Positions 10,576-22,300 of a DNA stretch of 64,000 nt are shown piece by piece. A model generated the notes under the pieces. It had not been told where the DNA came from. It saw only the letters and a program-made list of their open reading frames with translations, and did no database searches. The position numbers and the translations under genes were made by a program. How positions within the stretch are numbered: position 1 is the first letter of the stretch; each line of letters begins with the position of its first letter. Source of the DNA: Geosiphon pyriformis (Eukaryota; Glomeromycota; Glomeromycetes; Archaeosporales; Geosiphonaceae); the NCBI GenBank assembly GCA_016748015.1, contig JAAOMT010000057.1, positions 266,763 to 330,762 on the forward strand, given 5' to 3'.

Positions 10576-12438
10576 ATAAGTGGGCCTGGAGCTAAGAGAA
10601 AGTTAGCTAGAGTTTCAACCACTGGTTCAGTTGGTGGAGGTTCAACCCAAAAAGTCAGAAAGTTTCTTGGTACTATTAAGTATTCAAGTGCGAATAAGAA
10701 TCTCAAGAATGGTAGGTCTGTTTGTAAGGATGGGCAATTTGTTAGCATAGATATGGATGGAAAAACCTCTGATGGTAAAAGTGCTTCTGACTCCCAAATG
10801 AATACACCCAATGTGAAGCATTTCAATGCTGGTGCAACTATCAGTTCCCCTATCGGCTCTATTGATTATGGCATGAATGATGAGGAGGAAGTTTCTCTTC
10901 CTTCCCATTTGTCTTTCTCTTTGGAGAAGGTGTAGGTGGATCCCAAAATTGTTAAGTCTCAGGTGGAAGTCGCTGTGAAAAAATCGTTCGCATTGGACAT
11001 CAATCTATCTGCTGTGGAGGGAAAATCGGCTATGGCCAAGACTCAGGTTATCAGGAAATTGTTTTCAACAATCAATGGTTTTGGAGGGGCCACTACTCCC
11101 TCAAAATTTGAAGAGATCATCTGATCAACGTTTACTTCATTAGAAAGCATGAAAAAAGCCACATCATTGGCCAGGGAAAATAACATCATTGTAAACAGCA
11201 ATCTTAAGAGACAAGGAATACATTCAGATCGGGCCGTAGTAATTAAGGAAATTCCTATAGACACGCCAAAGGAAATGATTGTCGCTGCAGTATCCAAGTT
11301 TGGAGAAATTAAGTCGATCAAAATTCAGTTGATTGGTTTATGGCAAAAGGCTGTGGTGGAATTCGCCGAATTGGAACAGGCTGTGTCTTTGGCTACTAGG
11401 TGGTCCTTCCTGATTGGTAAAAACTCGGTTCATGTGACTATGGCAGTGGATGACCATGAAACTTGGGTGTCTAGGGACCAGTTCAGGGCACTTTTGTTTA
11501 CTTTGCTAGTGGGGACTACTGCTTATGATCTTGGGGATCTTTTTGAAGGGGCTGGTGGAAAAACTTGTGTCATAAATCAGTCATTGGAGATTGGTAATAG
11601 GGTCCACTGTGCTGTTGTGTGTTTTGATTCTGATGAGGTTTTGGAGTCAGCTTTTTGCACAAAACTAATCCTTGGTGGTATGAAACTCTCATGGGCTAGG
11701 CTGGATTTGGTTCGCTGTGAACGGTGTGGGAAGTTTGGTCATTCTGCCTTGGAATGTGATGCTGAGGTTGCATCAGCTTTTAAATCTTTAAAGTTTTTTA
11801 TAAGACCTACCAACTCTGATACTTGTCTCCAGCTGGCCAAATTGTATGCGAAGAAGAATGTGCCGATCTCTCGTCCTGTTGCCTTTGGTGGCAAATCTTG
11901 GGCTCAAGTGGTCTCAGTTGCTTCAGTTTCTTATGGTTTTCATGCTGGTTCTGGTTCCAGTTCCCTGCCTTCTGGTGATTTGAGTTCAGGTGGGGTACTT
12001 CCCCTTCTACCTGTGGTCAATTTTCTTTTAAGTGCTCGCTTAGCACTTCTGGAACACTCTGTAGAGCTTATGTCTGAACAAATTTTGAATATTCTTTCTC
12101 GTCTTGACAATATTAGTTTGGCACCCTTGGCATCTTCCTCTCAATTGGCTCTTTCTGTGGTAGTTCTTTAGTCCCCAACCTCTGTTCTTCTTGTGATTGC
12201 AAACTCCAACTTGGATTTTGACATGGTGGTTGATAATCTTTTTGTCCAGCCTACTTCTTTCTCTCCAGGTGTTACCAGTTCACTATTGGGTTCGAGTAGT
12301 TCCAAAGTTCTGATTTTTAAAGTTGGTAGTCTGGAATCGAAGCTGGTTGCCCTCGACATTTCCATTGGTTTGATTTTGGCTAAGTTAGATCAGTTATGTG
12401 CTGGCTCGGGTTCTTCAGTTATCTCTTCATCACAATGA
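10576..12438 (+). pseudogene. LINE ORF1: RRM-like and CCHC protein (start lost, three stops)
   Basis: The frame begins at ATA (10576-10578), where copy C has ATG AGT GGT, so the start was lost by G to A. One frame runs to the TGA at 12436-12438, about 620 codons. It is interrupted by TAG at 10933-10935 (Trp in copy C), TGA at 11122-11124 (shared with copy C) and TAG at 12169-12171. Visible parts: a basic N-terminus, acidic NDEEEV, KSFALDINLSAVEGK, an RRM-like fold (GEIKSIKIQLIGLWQKAVVEF), an intact CCHC knuckle CERCGKFGHSALEC (about residues 381-394) and a Ser-rich C-terminus. The stop overlaps the ORF2 start as ATGA. Its likely role was binding element RNA. Confidence 0.88.
12435..12438 (+). 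promoter_or_regulatory. ATGA stop-start overlap between ORF1 and ORF2
   Basis: The ORF2 ATG (12435-12437) overlaps the ORF1 TGA (12436-12438). The same arrangement occurs at 6951-6948 (minus strand), 19386-19389 and 33834-33837. Overlapping stop-start codons drive coupled translation in some other LINEs such as silkworm SART1. Here the role is inferred from conservation. Confidence 0.75.
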
Positions 12439-15400
12439 CCAGTTTTATTTGGAAAATTGCCATGTGTAATGTTAGGGGAATGAACAATCCTGCAAAGCAG
12501 GAGGACATTTATTGCTGGCATAAAGAATCTGGTAGTTCAATCTCGATTATTACAGAAACCAAGTTGTGTTCCAGTTCACAACCATGGATTATGAAAAAGT
12601 TTGAGGGTGTCCAGGTTTTTACGTCTGGTCTGGATGTTGGGTTTCGTGGGGCTGGTGTGGCTATTTTTGTGAACAATTCTCTGGCTCGTCATATTTCCAA
12701 AGTCAAAGAGATGAAGGGCAGGGTTCTTTCAATTCACCTTTTGTTCAAAAACAAGCTTTCTGTGTCTGTCATTGGGCTTTATGCCTGTGTGTCTGGTGGT
12801 GACCATTTTGCTCAGGCTTCTGTTATTAATTCATTCATTGCTAATACTGTCAACAAGAGTTTTTTTGTTGTTTTGGGTGGGGACTTCAATGAAGACAATT
12901 CAGTCAAGGGGGCAAGTCTTAGGAAATGTTTAAGTTTGGGTTTAGTTAATGTTTTTGGTGGTCACTCTCTAGCTAGGATTCCTACTTGGAACAATTCAAG
13001 AGGCGTTAGCAAGGTTTTGGATTACATTCTAGTTAGTGACTCTTTGATTTTAGCAGTTGTAGATTGTGATATTAGTTCTGTCTCAGAATTTTTCAACACG
13101 GATCACTTGGCTGTGTCGATGTCTATTGGGTTGGGTGGTCTTCTGGATGCTTGTTTGAACAGCATCCGCAAGCACACTAATAAGGATCACTGGAAGTTTA
13201 AAATTAAGGATGCTGATGAGAAAAAGTGGACACATTTTAAGGACCTCTCTGAGTGTGTGCTTTTGGGTTCTCTGAATAGGTTCAAGATGGCTGAGGATGG
13301 TGGCGACTTGGATGGAATGTGGGAGATGCTAGTTGACGCCATGACTGCTTCTGCTGAAAAAAATTTTTCAAGACATTGGTATAGTGAATTTGATTGTGTT
13401 AAGAATAGACTCTCTTCTAAATTTTCTAGATTAGAGCTTTTGGTTGCCAAGTTATTGAAAGTGCTGAGACGGAATGATACTTTGGGCTTTAAACGTCTGG
13501 CTGACACTTGGCTTAAGGTTGACTCTTCCGAAGCTTCCAAAGTTTTTGATATGGTCGGGGATGGTATGGGTTTTGCTGGCTTGATAAGTCATCTTTCAAA
13601 GGTTAGGAAGCAATATAGAAAGTCCAAATATTGTGAATCTGAGATGGCCAAAAGATCTGCTATCAGAGATGCAATTGATAAGCATATGGAAAAGTTTAAA
13701 ACGGACAAAGGTGGGATGATTCGGAGCATCTTGAAGCAGCCCTTTCGCAAAGTCATTCTGGACCATTTGGTTGTTGGTGATTCTCTTATTTTGGAACCTG
13801 ACGAAATGAAGCTCAAAGTTGATGACATCATGGTTAATTGGACCAAGAAGCGGAATGCTCTTCCTGCTTTGTCTGGTCCCTGGGCACAACAATATGCCCC
13901 TTTGGCTTATGTTAATAATAGTGCCTTCAGTCTGGTTATGTGTGATAATACCATGTGTGAGATGTTTTCGGTTATAAGCAATCTTCCTGATGGCAAAGCG
14001 GCTGGTTTGTCTGGTATTACCAATGAACTTTGGAAACACACTGGCTGTTTGGTTTTGGAGTGTTTGTTGTCTTTGCTAAACTCTTGTTTGCATTTTGGTA
14101 ATGTTCTGGTCCATTGGAAAGAGGCCTGGGTGTCCATAATTTCTAAGCCTCATGATTGGAATGGCATCTTGTCGAATACACGACCTATTGCATTGATTGA
14201 GATGGCCAGAAAGATTCTGTCAAAAGTTCTCTCAAACAGAATCTCTCTTGCTTGTAGTAGGTTTGATGTCCTCCGTGGTAACAACTTTTCTGTCCTCAAA
14301 GACACTTCCACTCAGTCACCAATTTCAGTTGTGGGTTCAATTGTGGAGGATGCTTTGGAAAAAGGCCGTGAACTTTGGCTAGTTCTTCAAGACATGCGCA
14401 AAGCGTATGACTCTGTTGGTTGGCTTCATTTAGAAGCTAGTTTACGCCGTATCAAAATATGCAGCAAGTTTATCAAGTTTTTTGGCAACATTCACAACAG
14501 TTGCTTCAACAGAGTCATGACAAATTTTGGCCTTTCTGATGAATACAAAGTTTTTGATGATTTGGATCAGGGTGAAGTTTTCTCATCTCTTTTATGGAGA
14601 ATTTTTTATGACCCTTTGTTATGTGAAGTTGCGAGACAAGATCATTTGTGTGGTTATCAGATCAATTCGAACTTTGTGTCAAAGATTGGAAGGATTGAGA
14701 CTAGTGAAGGTATGACCTCTTTTTTCATGGCTGGTGTCTTTGTTGATAACACTATTTGGATGAGAAATGGGCAAGCCTCTATGCAGCACATTTTTAATGT
14801 GGCCAGCAAGTTTTTCCTTATCAATGACATTAACATAAACAACAAAAAAACAGTTGCCATTTCTATCAACAAAAGAGTGGGGGTTCCTGTTTTATCCATC
14901 AATGGCCAGGCTATCACTGTTGCCAATTCTGGTGTGAGTCATTAATATTTGGGTATTTTCTTATCCACCGATGGTTTGTTTAAGCCGAGTCTTGCCAAAG
15001 CCAATTCAGATATTAAGTTCTTCTCAAATATGGTTCTTCAGAAGGCTGTCTTTGATAAACAATTCTCTTATCTGGTTTCAGCTATTTTGCAGCCCATAGT
15101 CAGTTATCGAACGCAGTTTAGTTTTGTTTCCAAAGCTGTTTGTCTAAAATAGGACGTTCTAATTAGGAGGGGTCTTAGGTCGAAAGCCAATTTGCTGAGA
15201 GACTTTCTCAATGAGGTGTTGCACCACCCCTCTCTTTATGGACTGAAATCTTTTGAACAGTTGCAAGCTAAATGCAAGACAGTTTCTGTTGTGCAGTTTG
15301 CGAATTCTTCTGGAATTCTTGGCCGACTGTTCGAACATCGAATTTTGGATTTGCAGGTTTTGTGCTGGGCTCCGTTGAATCCTCTGCAATATTCTGTTAA

Positions 15401-17109
15401 GCTAAGAGTGAACACTTCAAACAATTTTCTAGTGGGTGTGGTTCGTATATTTCTTGACAACAAGCTGTCTTTGGATAACAGGCTTCCCTGTGTTTTTTGC
15501 TCTCCTGGCCATTTTCCAATGTCATTAGTATTGGGTGATCCTTTGTATTTCAATGTGGTTCGCTCCTTGAAAATTGCTGGTGTGGCGTATGGTGACCAAC
15601 TTCTGGACAAAAATGGTTCTATTGTTAGTTGGTGTACGTTTCACCAATGGAAAAGACTTGGTTCTAGAGGCCCCATGCTTTTATGGTTTTTGAAGGCCTC
15701 TGCTTACTTGAGTAATTGTTTGCATGCTCCCCCTCCTGTGAGTTTAGTTTTTGTCTGTGCTAGTGTTTTGGATTCGACATCTTTTGCTGACATTTGTGAG
15801 GAGATTCATGGATTGTGGGCTGATGAGATTGATGTTTATATTAACAGTTCTCTTAGAAATTTGGGTACGTTTTAGGTGGCATGTGATGCTGCCGTTTATT
15901 TTCCTGGCTTGAACAAAGGTTTAGGAGTGGAGGTACATGGTATGCTGTCTTCGACTCTGGCTGAATTACAGGCTGTTGCCCTGGCTCTGGAGTGCGTTCC
16001 TGCCTCTGTTTCAGTGGCTTTGCACATGGATAGTCAAGTGGCTATCGATGCATATGTGGCTGAATTGGGTCTGTTACGGCCGGATTGTTGCAATAGTTGC
16101 TGGATAGAAAGGTGTTATGTGGTTAATTTGATTGAATCCAATGATCTGATTGTTTGCTGGATCAAGGTCAAAGGTCATGTTGGCATCGCTGGTAATGTTT
16201 TGGCTAATGTTCTTGCTGAACAGGCTGTGCATTCTGGGGTCTCTCTCCCTGTCAGGATTAATTGTAGATATGTGGTTGCTGATGGCAGGCCAGTTTTTGG
16301 TAATGCCCACCATTTTATACGTGACATTTTTCATTCTATTTGTAAGTTTCAGTGGGAGGTGGGTCCCAGCCAAGGGGTTGTGTTTTGTTTGTTTAGATTG
16401 AAATAGTACCACTCTAGCTTGGCATTCTGACTCTCATATGCTCTCTGGGAGTACGTGTCAAGCCATTGCTGTTTTTTGTACATACTTTATGAAAGCTGTT
16501 CATTTTAGGTTGCCTGTTGCTGTTCGAAAGAGGTTGTATAATAAGGATTACTCTGGTGTGTTTTGTTTGTTTTGTGGTGATGTGGAACTCCCCAATCATG
16601 GTTTTACTTGTGTTAAGGATGCTTCTGTGCGGTTGGATATTTTGGGTGATTTTGGTGGTTTGTGGAGGACTCTGATGGGTCCTAATCTACTGTCGCCATC
16701 TTTTGTATTGCGAGATCTCTCTCTGAGGGTGTCTGATGTTGGGTTGTATTCGGTTTTTTGCAAGGGATTTGTTCTCAAGAGTTGGATGGATGAGGCCACT
16801 GCTTCTCTCGGTAACAAGAAGAAAGTAGCCATTGTGGTGGTGGATTTCGTCTGTCATTTGGCTGAGAGTCATAGAACAAACCTCTGGCTCTTTAGGACTA
16901 AGTTCAGATCTGACATGGAGAGAAGTGGTTTGATTGGTGATGATGTTGTTGTGGCCAGTGCTCTTGGTGTGGGTGCTCTGTCTCTCTCAGCTGGCATGAT
17001 TCACCTTATTGGTGTGCTAAATTTTCTTGATGTCAGTTTTGGTTTTAGGGGTAGGTTCTTGTTTTTGTCTGGTGCTGTTCATAGGGTTAGTGTTTTGATA
17101 AGTACATAG
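12435..17109 (+). pseudogene. LINE ORF2: APE endonuclease, RT, RNase H, zinc finger
   Basis: I start it at 12435 (MTSFIWKIAMCNVRGMNN), which overlaps the ORF1 stop, rather than at the upstream in-frame ATG. APE endonuclease: N12, E41 (ETKL), D150/N152 (GGDFNED) and D223-H224. RT: GKAAGLSGITNELWKH, NTRPIAL, motif A with D653 and D659 (DMRKAYDS), LDQGEVFS, and motif C FVDN with D771 and N772, where catalysis needs a second Asp. Premature stops are TAA 14943-14945, TAG 15150-15152 (Trp in paralogues) and TAG 15873-15875, with a frameshift near 16400. The RNase H first motif has decayed to YINSS from YTDGS. The C-terminal finger CLFCGDVELPNHGFTC is intact. Inactive as it stands. Confidence 0.92.
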
Positions 17110-17239
17110 TGTTGCCTTAATTGGCTCGAGTGGTTGGTCACATGTAGCAAATGCGTGAACCATGTTTAGTTGGCTACTTTTCTTTGTAACTTATTCTAGA
17201 CTTTAGTTGGACTGCACTTGTTAATAAATAAAATAAAAT

Positions 17240-17250
17240 AAATTTTTCAA
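17240..17250. repeat. Target-site duplication, right of LINE E
   Basis: AAATTTTTCAA, identical to 10424-10434. Confidence 0.65.
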
Positions 17251-17446
17251 TATTTTTTAAAATCTTTTAAATAAATAAATATTTAAACAAACAAAATTTA
17301 TTAATAAATTCAAAAATTACTTTTCTCTCTCATCAATCCCCTGGCCGCTGTAAGAGTGAGAGAATTTTTAGAAGAAATTGCTTTATTTTATTTTTTTACC
17401 CTTCGTTCATCAAGTTATTTCTTCTACTATATCTCTATTTGTCGCA

Positions 17447-19389
17447 ATGGAACTGGTGGGCTCTTCTGCTGGTGGTTCTGGCTCAGTTTCGGCTGGTTTG
17501 GGGACCCGCCAAAGTGCGAAAAAAAAATGCATAAATACGGTCTACTCTTGGAATACATCCTACAAGAAGCCAAAGAAGTCTGCTGCTAGTAATGTGGTTG
17601 ACTCGTCTGCTAAATTGCTGAGCCTGGAGGATATTGGTAGTGCTGGTGCCAAGCCTGTGGTGTTCTGGGACAGTGAGGTTGGCAGTGTTTCTGGTAGTGT
17701 CAGTTGTCTTTCTAATGTCAAAAATATGGCAAACATGGTGGCCAATGAAACCAGCTATGCGGAATCAGATGAGAACAATGGCATAAACAAAAATATGCTG
17801 AGGAAGACTCGTACTCAAATGTACATGCTGGACAACTCACCAAAGTGACTTTTGTTCGACCATATGAGTGACAATGATGATGCTCTGGAGCTTCCCTTCC
17901 TATAGTCGATAGTGCCAATCAGATGCCGCAAATCAGGTCACGTGCCCTGAAAAAAAGGAATTTCAAGCCAGTAAAATCTTTTGCATTGGATATTGAGGTT
18001 TTGGCAGTGCCTGAGAAGACAAATGTTGATAAGTTGATGGCAGTTAAAAAAATTTTTTATCAAGTGGATGAATTTGGGGGAGCTTTGACTCTCTCAAAAT
18101 TTCCAGGAATAATAAGATTATCATTTACATCTGAAAAAAGTTTGATTAAGACAAGGGAATTGGCAATTAGTGAGAAGATTTTGGTAAATGATGATCTAAG
18201 GAAAGTAAACAGACATTCAGATTGGAAAGTGATTGTCAAGGAGATCCCAGTAGATCTTCTCAAATCGGCAGTAGATTCGGCATTTTCTAAATTTGGCAAA
18301 ATTGTTTCAATCAAAATGCAGCTAATTGGTCTTTGGCAAAAGGCCCTAGTTGAGTTTGAGTCATTTAAAGTAGCTAGTCTGGTTGTGTCCAAATGGTCAG
18401 TTCTCATGGGAAAAGATTCGGTGCATGTGGCTTTGGCAGTCAGTAATAAACAAACGTGGGTATCAAGGGATCAGCATCGGGCTTTGCTTTATACTCTTCC
18501 AGTTGGCACTACTGCCCATGATCTTTCCAGTTTGTTGGAATTATATGATGAGAAGACTTGTTTCATTGGCTGTAATCCTAATTCATATGTTTGTGATAGA
18601 TGTGCTATAATTTGTTTTGGTGATGAAGTGTCCAAGTTGGCTGCTATTGGTATCATTCCAGTTTTCAAGGATGTAGGTTTGCATTGGGCTGGTCTTTCTT
18701 TGGCCAGTTGCACTTATTGTAAACAATTCAGTCATGTTACAGTCAATTGTTTCTTGGGTGAGAATTCTGGTGTTTGTGGGAAGAAGGTGGTTTCTGATCA
18801 AGATCGGATTCATCTGGCTGGGATATATAAGAAAAAGTCAGCTCCTATTGCTCATCCAGTCTTATTTGGTGGTAAAACATGGACCCAAGTTGCTGGTGGC
18901 TCTCCTTTTTGTGTGGTTCCCCCTGGTTTGGCTGGTGCTGGTTTGCATTCTGGTTTGGTTACTCTTTCAATAATGACTGATTCTCCCACCATTTCTCATT
19001 TGAATAACTGGCTGGCAATTTTGCAGTGCTCTTTGGAGCTTTTGACTGACTGCGTTTCTGGCATTTTGGTTTGACTGGAATCCATTGGTTTGGTTTCTGT
19101 GGCGACCCCATCTCTAAGCTCTCTTCCTGCTGTTTCTGAGATTTTGACTTCTGATGTGGATTCTGGTATGATTGTAGATACTGCTTTGGTCTCATTTGGT
19201 ACTTCTCCACCTGCTATTCCCAATGCTGTTGTTGAGCTCAGCTCTAGTAGTTCCAAAGTCTTTACTGCCAAAGTGGGTGGTTTGGAAACAAAGTTGATTG
19301 CTTTGGAGGCCTCAGTTGGTTCAATTTTGGATAAGTTAAATATTTTGTGCTCTGGTTTGGGTTTGTCAGTTCCCCTGTCTTCTCAATGA
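17447..19389 (+). pseudogene. LINE ORF1, second subfamily (frameshifted)
   Basis: I place the start at ATG 17447 (MELVGSSAGGSGSVS), which matches the position and Gly/Ser composition of the other ORF1 proteins. The open frame stops at TGA 17846-17848 and resumes in another frame by 17923, so there is a frameshift in between. After that come KSFALDIEVLAVPEK, an RRM-like region (GKIVSIKMQLIGLWQKALVEF...SVLMGKDSV) and an intact CCHC knuckle CTYCKQFSHVTVNC. One TGA lies at 19072-19074, and the frame ends at TGA 19387-19389 overlapping the ORF2 ATG. It is clearly divergent from the ORF1 of the other subfamily. Confidence 0.87.
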
Positions 19390-22300
19390 CTCACTTAATT
19401 TGGAAAATTACTGCGTGTAATGTCAGAGGTATGAACAATTGTGCAAAGCAGGCAGACATTATATGTTGGCATAAGAACATGAACAATCTGGTTTCCATTG
19501 TTACTAAAACAAAGTTAAGAGGCATGGTTCATCCGTGGATTGCCAATAAGTTTAATGGTGTTTGTGTTTTTACTTCTGGTCTGGATTTTGGTCACATGGG
19601 ATCTGGTGTTGCAATAATTATGGACTCTTCTTTAGCAAAGTATGTGTGCAAGATTTCGGAGGTATCTGGTCGGCTGTTGTCAATAAGACTGCTCTTTGGG
19701 AATAAACTTTCTGTGTCTATTCTGGGGCTGTATGCTAGTGCATCTTCAGTAGTTCAGTTTTTTCAGGCTAGTGATATCAATTCTCTCATTGCCAAAGCTG
19801 TGAATGAGACTTCTTTTGTCATTCTTGGTGGCAATTTCAATAAAGCTAGATCTCATAAATGTGCCAGTTTCAAGAAATGTTTTGATTTGGGTTTGGTCAA
19901 CTCTCTAAGTAGAAGTGCTTTTGTGAGGTCACTAACATGGTGCAATTCTTGTGGTGTTGCCAAAACAATTGATTACATGTTGGTCTCCTCTAGTTTAGTT
20001 AATACAATCATGGATTATGGTGTGATGGGTGTTGAGGATTTTTTTGATACTGATCATAGGGCTGTTTCTGTTTCTGTGAGTTTGGGTGGTTTGTTGGATG
20101 TGCAGCTGCTGTCACTACGCAAACAGACCAATAAAGATCGTTGGAAGTTCAATGTTAAAAATGCTAGTGATGGGAAGTGGTTGGAGTTTAAGAATGCTAC
20201 AGCTGTTAATGCTTCTATGCTTTTAGACGCATTTGTTGTGGCTACAAAGTTTTTGGATAAGAATGTAATATAGGATGTTGTTCGCAAAATATTGATTCTC
20301 TCAGCTGGTGGGACGTTCAAGAAAAAATGGTTCAAGGGTTATAGTAGTGTTTTCAATAAGGTTTCTTCTAAGTTTCATAGACTGGAACTGCTTGTGTCTA
20401 AGCTGGTTAAGGCCTCTCATCTGGTTTTTGGTGGGAATTTTGTTTCTTTATTGGATACATAGAACAGGCTTAACTCAGTTGGCACCTTGCCAGTGAAGTC
20501 TCTATTTCTTTTGGGTTCTGGTTTTGATGCTATTCGCTCTGAACTGGCTAAGGCAAAGAAGGTTTACTGCTCTTCAAAGATGATAGAGTTTAAGCGTGCT
20601 GAGGAATCTTGTATTAGGCAGGCTATTGAGAGGAGGATGGAGAGTTTTGAAGTAGACAAGAGATGTATCATCAGAAGTGTTCTGGAGCATTCTTTCTATA
20701 AGGTGGTACTGAATCACTTGGTTGTGGATAAAAAGTTGGTCCTGGAGCTGGAGTTGGTTAAATTTAAGGTCGATGAGATCATGGAAGGTTGGACTAGGAA
20801 GCGTGCGGTGATGCCGGATATTTCTGATGACTGGGTGCGCCAATTTCAGCCTTTGAACTATGTCTTTGATAATGTCTTCTCTGAAGTAATGTGTTTGATT
20901 GGTTTTAATGAGTTGCTTACAGTTATCTCTAATTTGCTTGATGGTAAGGCGGCTGGTCTTTCTGGTATCTCTAATGAATTGTGAAAACACTGTGATAGAA
21001 TGGTTTTGGATATGCTTTTGTTATTGCTGAATTTTTGTTTGAAACATGAATCTGTACCTGGATCTTGAAAAGAAGCTTGAGTGTCAATGATTCCTAAACT
21101 GTATGAATGAGAGGGCATTCTTATGAATACCCATTCTATTGCATTGATTGAAATGGCCCGCAAGATTCTTTCCAAAATTCTCTCAAACAGAATTTCTTTG
21201 GTCTGCAGCAGGTTTGATGTTCTGCATAGGGACAATTTATTTGTATTAAAGGGTACGTCGACGCAATTGCCCATTTTTGTCATTGGTTCTGTGGTGGAAG
21301 ATACATTGGAAAAGGGCTGAGAACTATGGCTGGTTTTGCAAGATATGCAAAAAGCATATGATTCTGTTGGCTGGGTACATCTCAGAAGGAGTTTGGTTAG
21401 GATTAAGATGTATGACAAGTTTATTAGATTTTTTGATAACATTTACAATGGTTGCACCAACAGAGTGATGATGGATTTCAGCTTGACTGATGGTTACCAT
21501 GTTCACAATAGTCTGGACCAAGAAGAGGTTTTTTCGCCACTTCTTTGGCACATATTTTACGATTTACTCTTGTGTGAAGTCAAACAACAGGAAAGCATGT
21601 GTGGTTACAGGTTGAACTCTCATTTTATTTCCAGAAATGGCTGGGTGGAGCCTCAGGCCGGGCTGACATTATTCTTGACTGTGAGTGCTTTTGTAGATGA
21701 TACTATTTGAGTTGGTGGTAGCCAGGCTACTATGCAGCACATCCTCGATGTTGCTAATGAATTTTTTAGGATTAATAACATTTCAATTAACAATGACAAG
21801 ACTGTAGCCATTCCTATCAACAGCCAGATTGCAAATCCTTCTTTGACTATTAGTGACTTGCCTATCTCTATTGCCAAGAAGGGTGAACCTCATCGGTATC
21901 TGAGTATTTTTTTGTCTTCTGAAGGTCTTTCGATGCCTAGTTTGGCTAAAGCTTATTCGGACATTCAGTTCTTTGTTAATCTTGTTCTGAGGAAGGCAAT
22001 CTTGGACAAACAATTCACGTATTTGGCTTCTGCAGTTCTTCTGCCTATCATCAGCTACAGAACTCAGTTCAGCTTCATTCTTGTTAGTGTGTGTAATAAG
22101 TAGGACTCTATGGTTTGCAGATGCTTGAAGTCTAAATCTGGGCTGTCACTTGACTTCCCCAATGATGCAGTTTATCATTCTTCTTTGTACAATTTTAAAA
22201 CTTTTAAACAGATCCAAGCTGAAAGTAAATCGGCTGCTGTTTTGGCTTTTGTGAATTCAGTTGGTATTTTGGGTTATTTGTTTTTTTACAGGTTTTATGA

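Larger units (their letters stand above)
10435..17239 (+). mobile_element. Full-length LINE copy E
   Basis: A complete 6.8 kb LINE: 5' UTR, ORF1 (from 10576), ORF2 (12435-17109), and a 3' UTR ending in (AAATA)n at about 17224-17239. An 11 bp duplication flanks it. It is the best preserved full-length copy, with an 837-codon uninterrupted stretch of ORF2 (12435-14945) covering endonuclease and RT. Confidence 0.92.
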
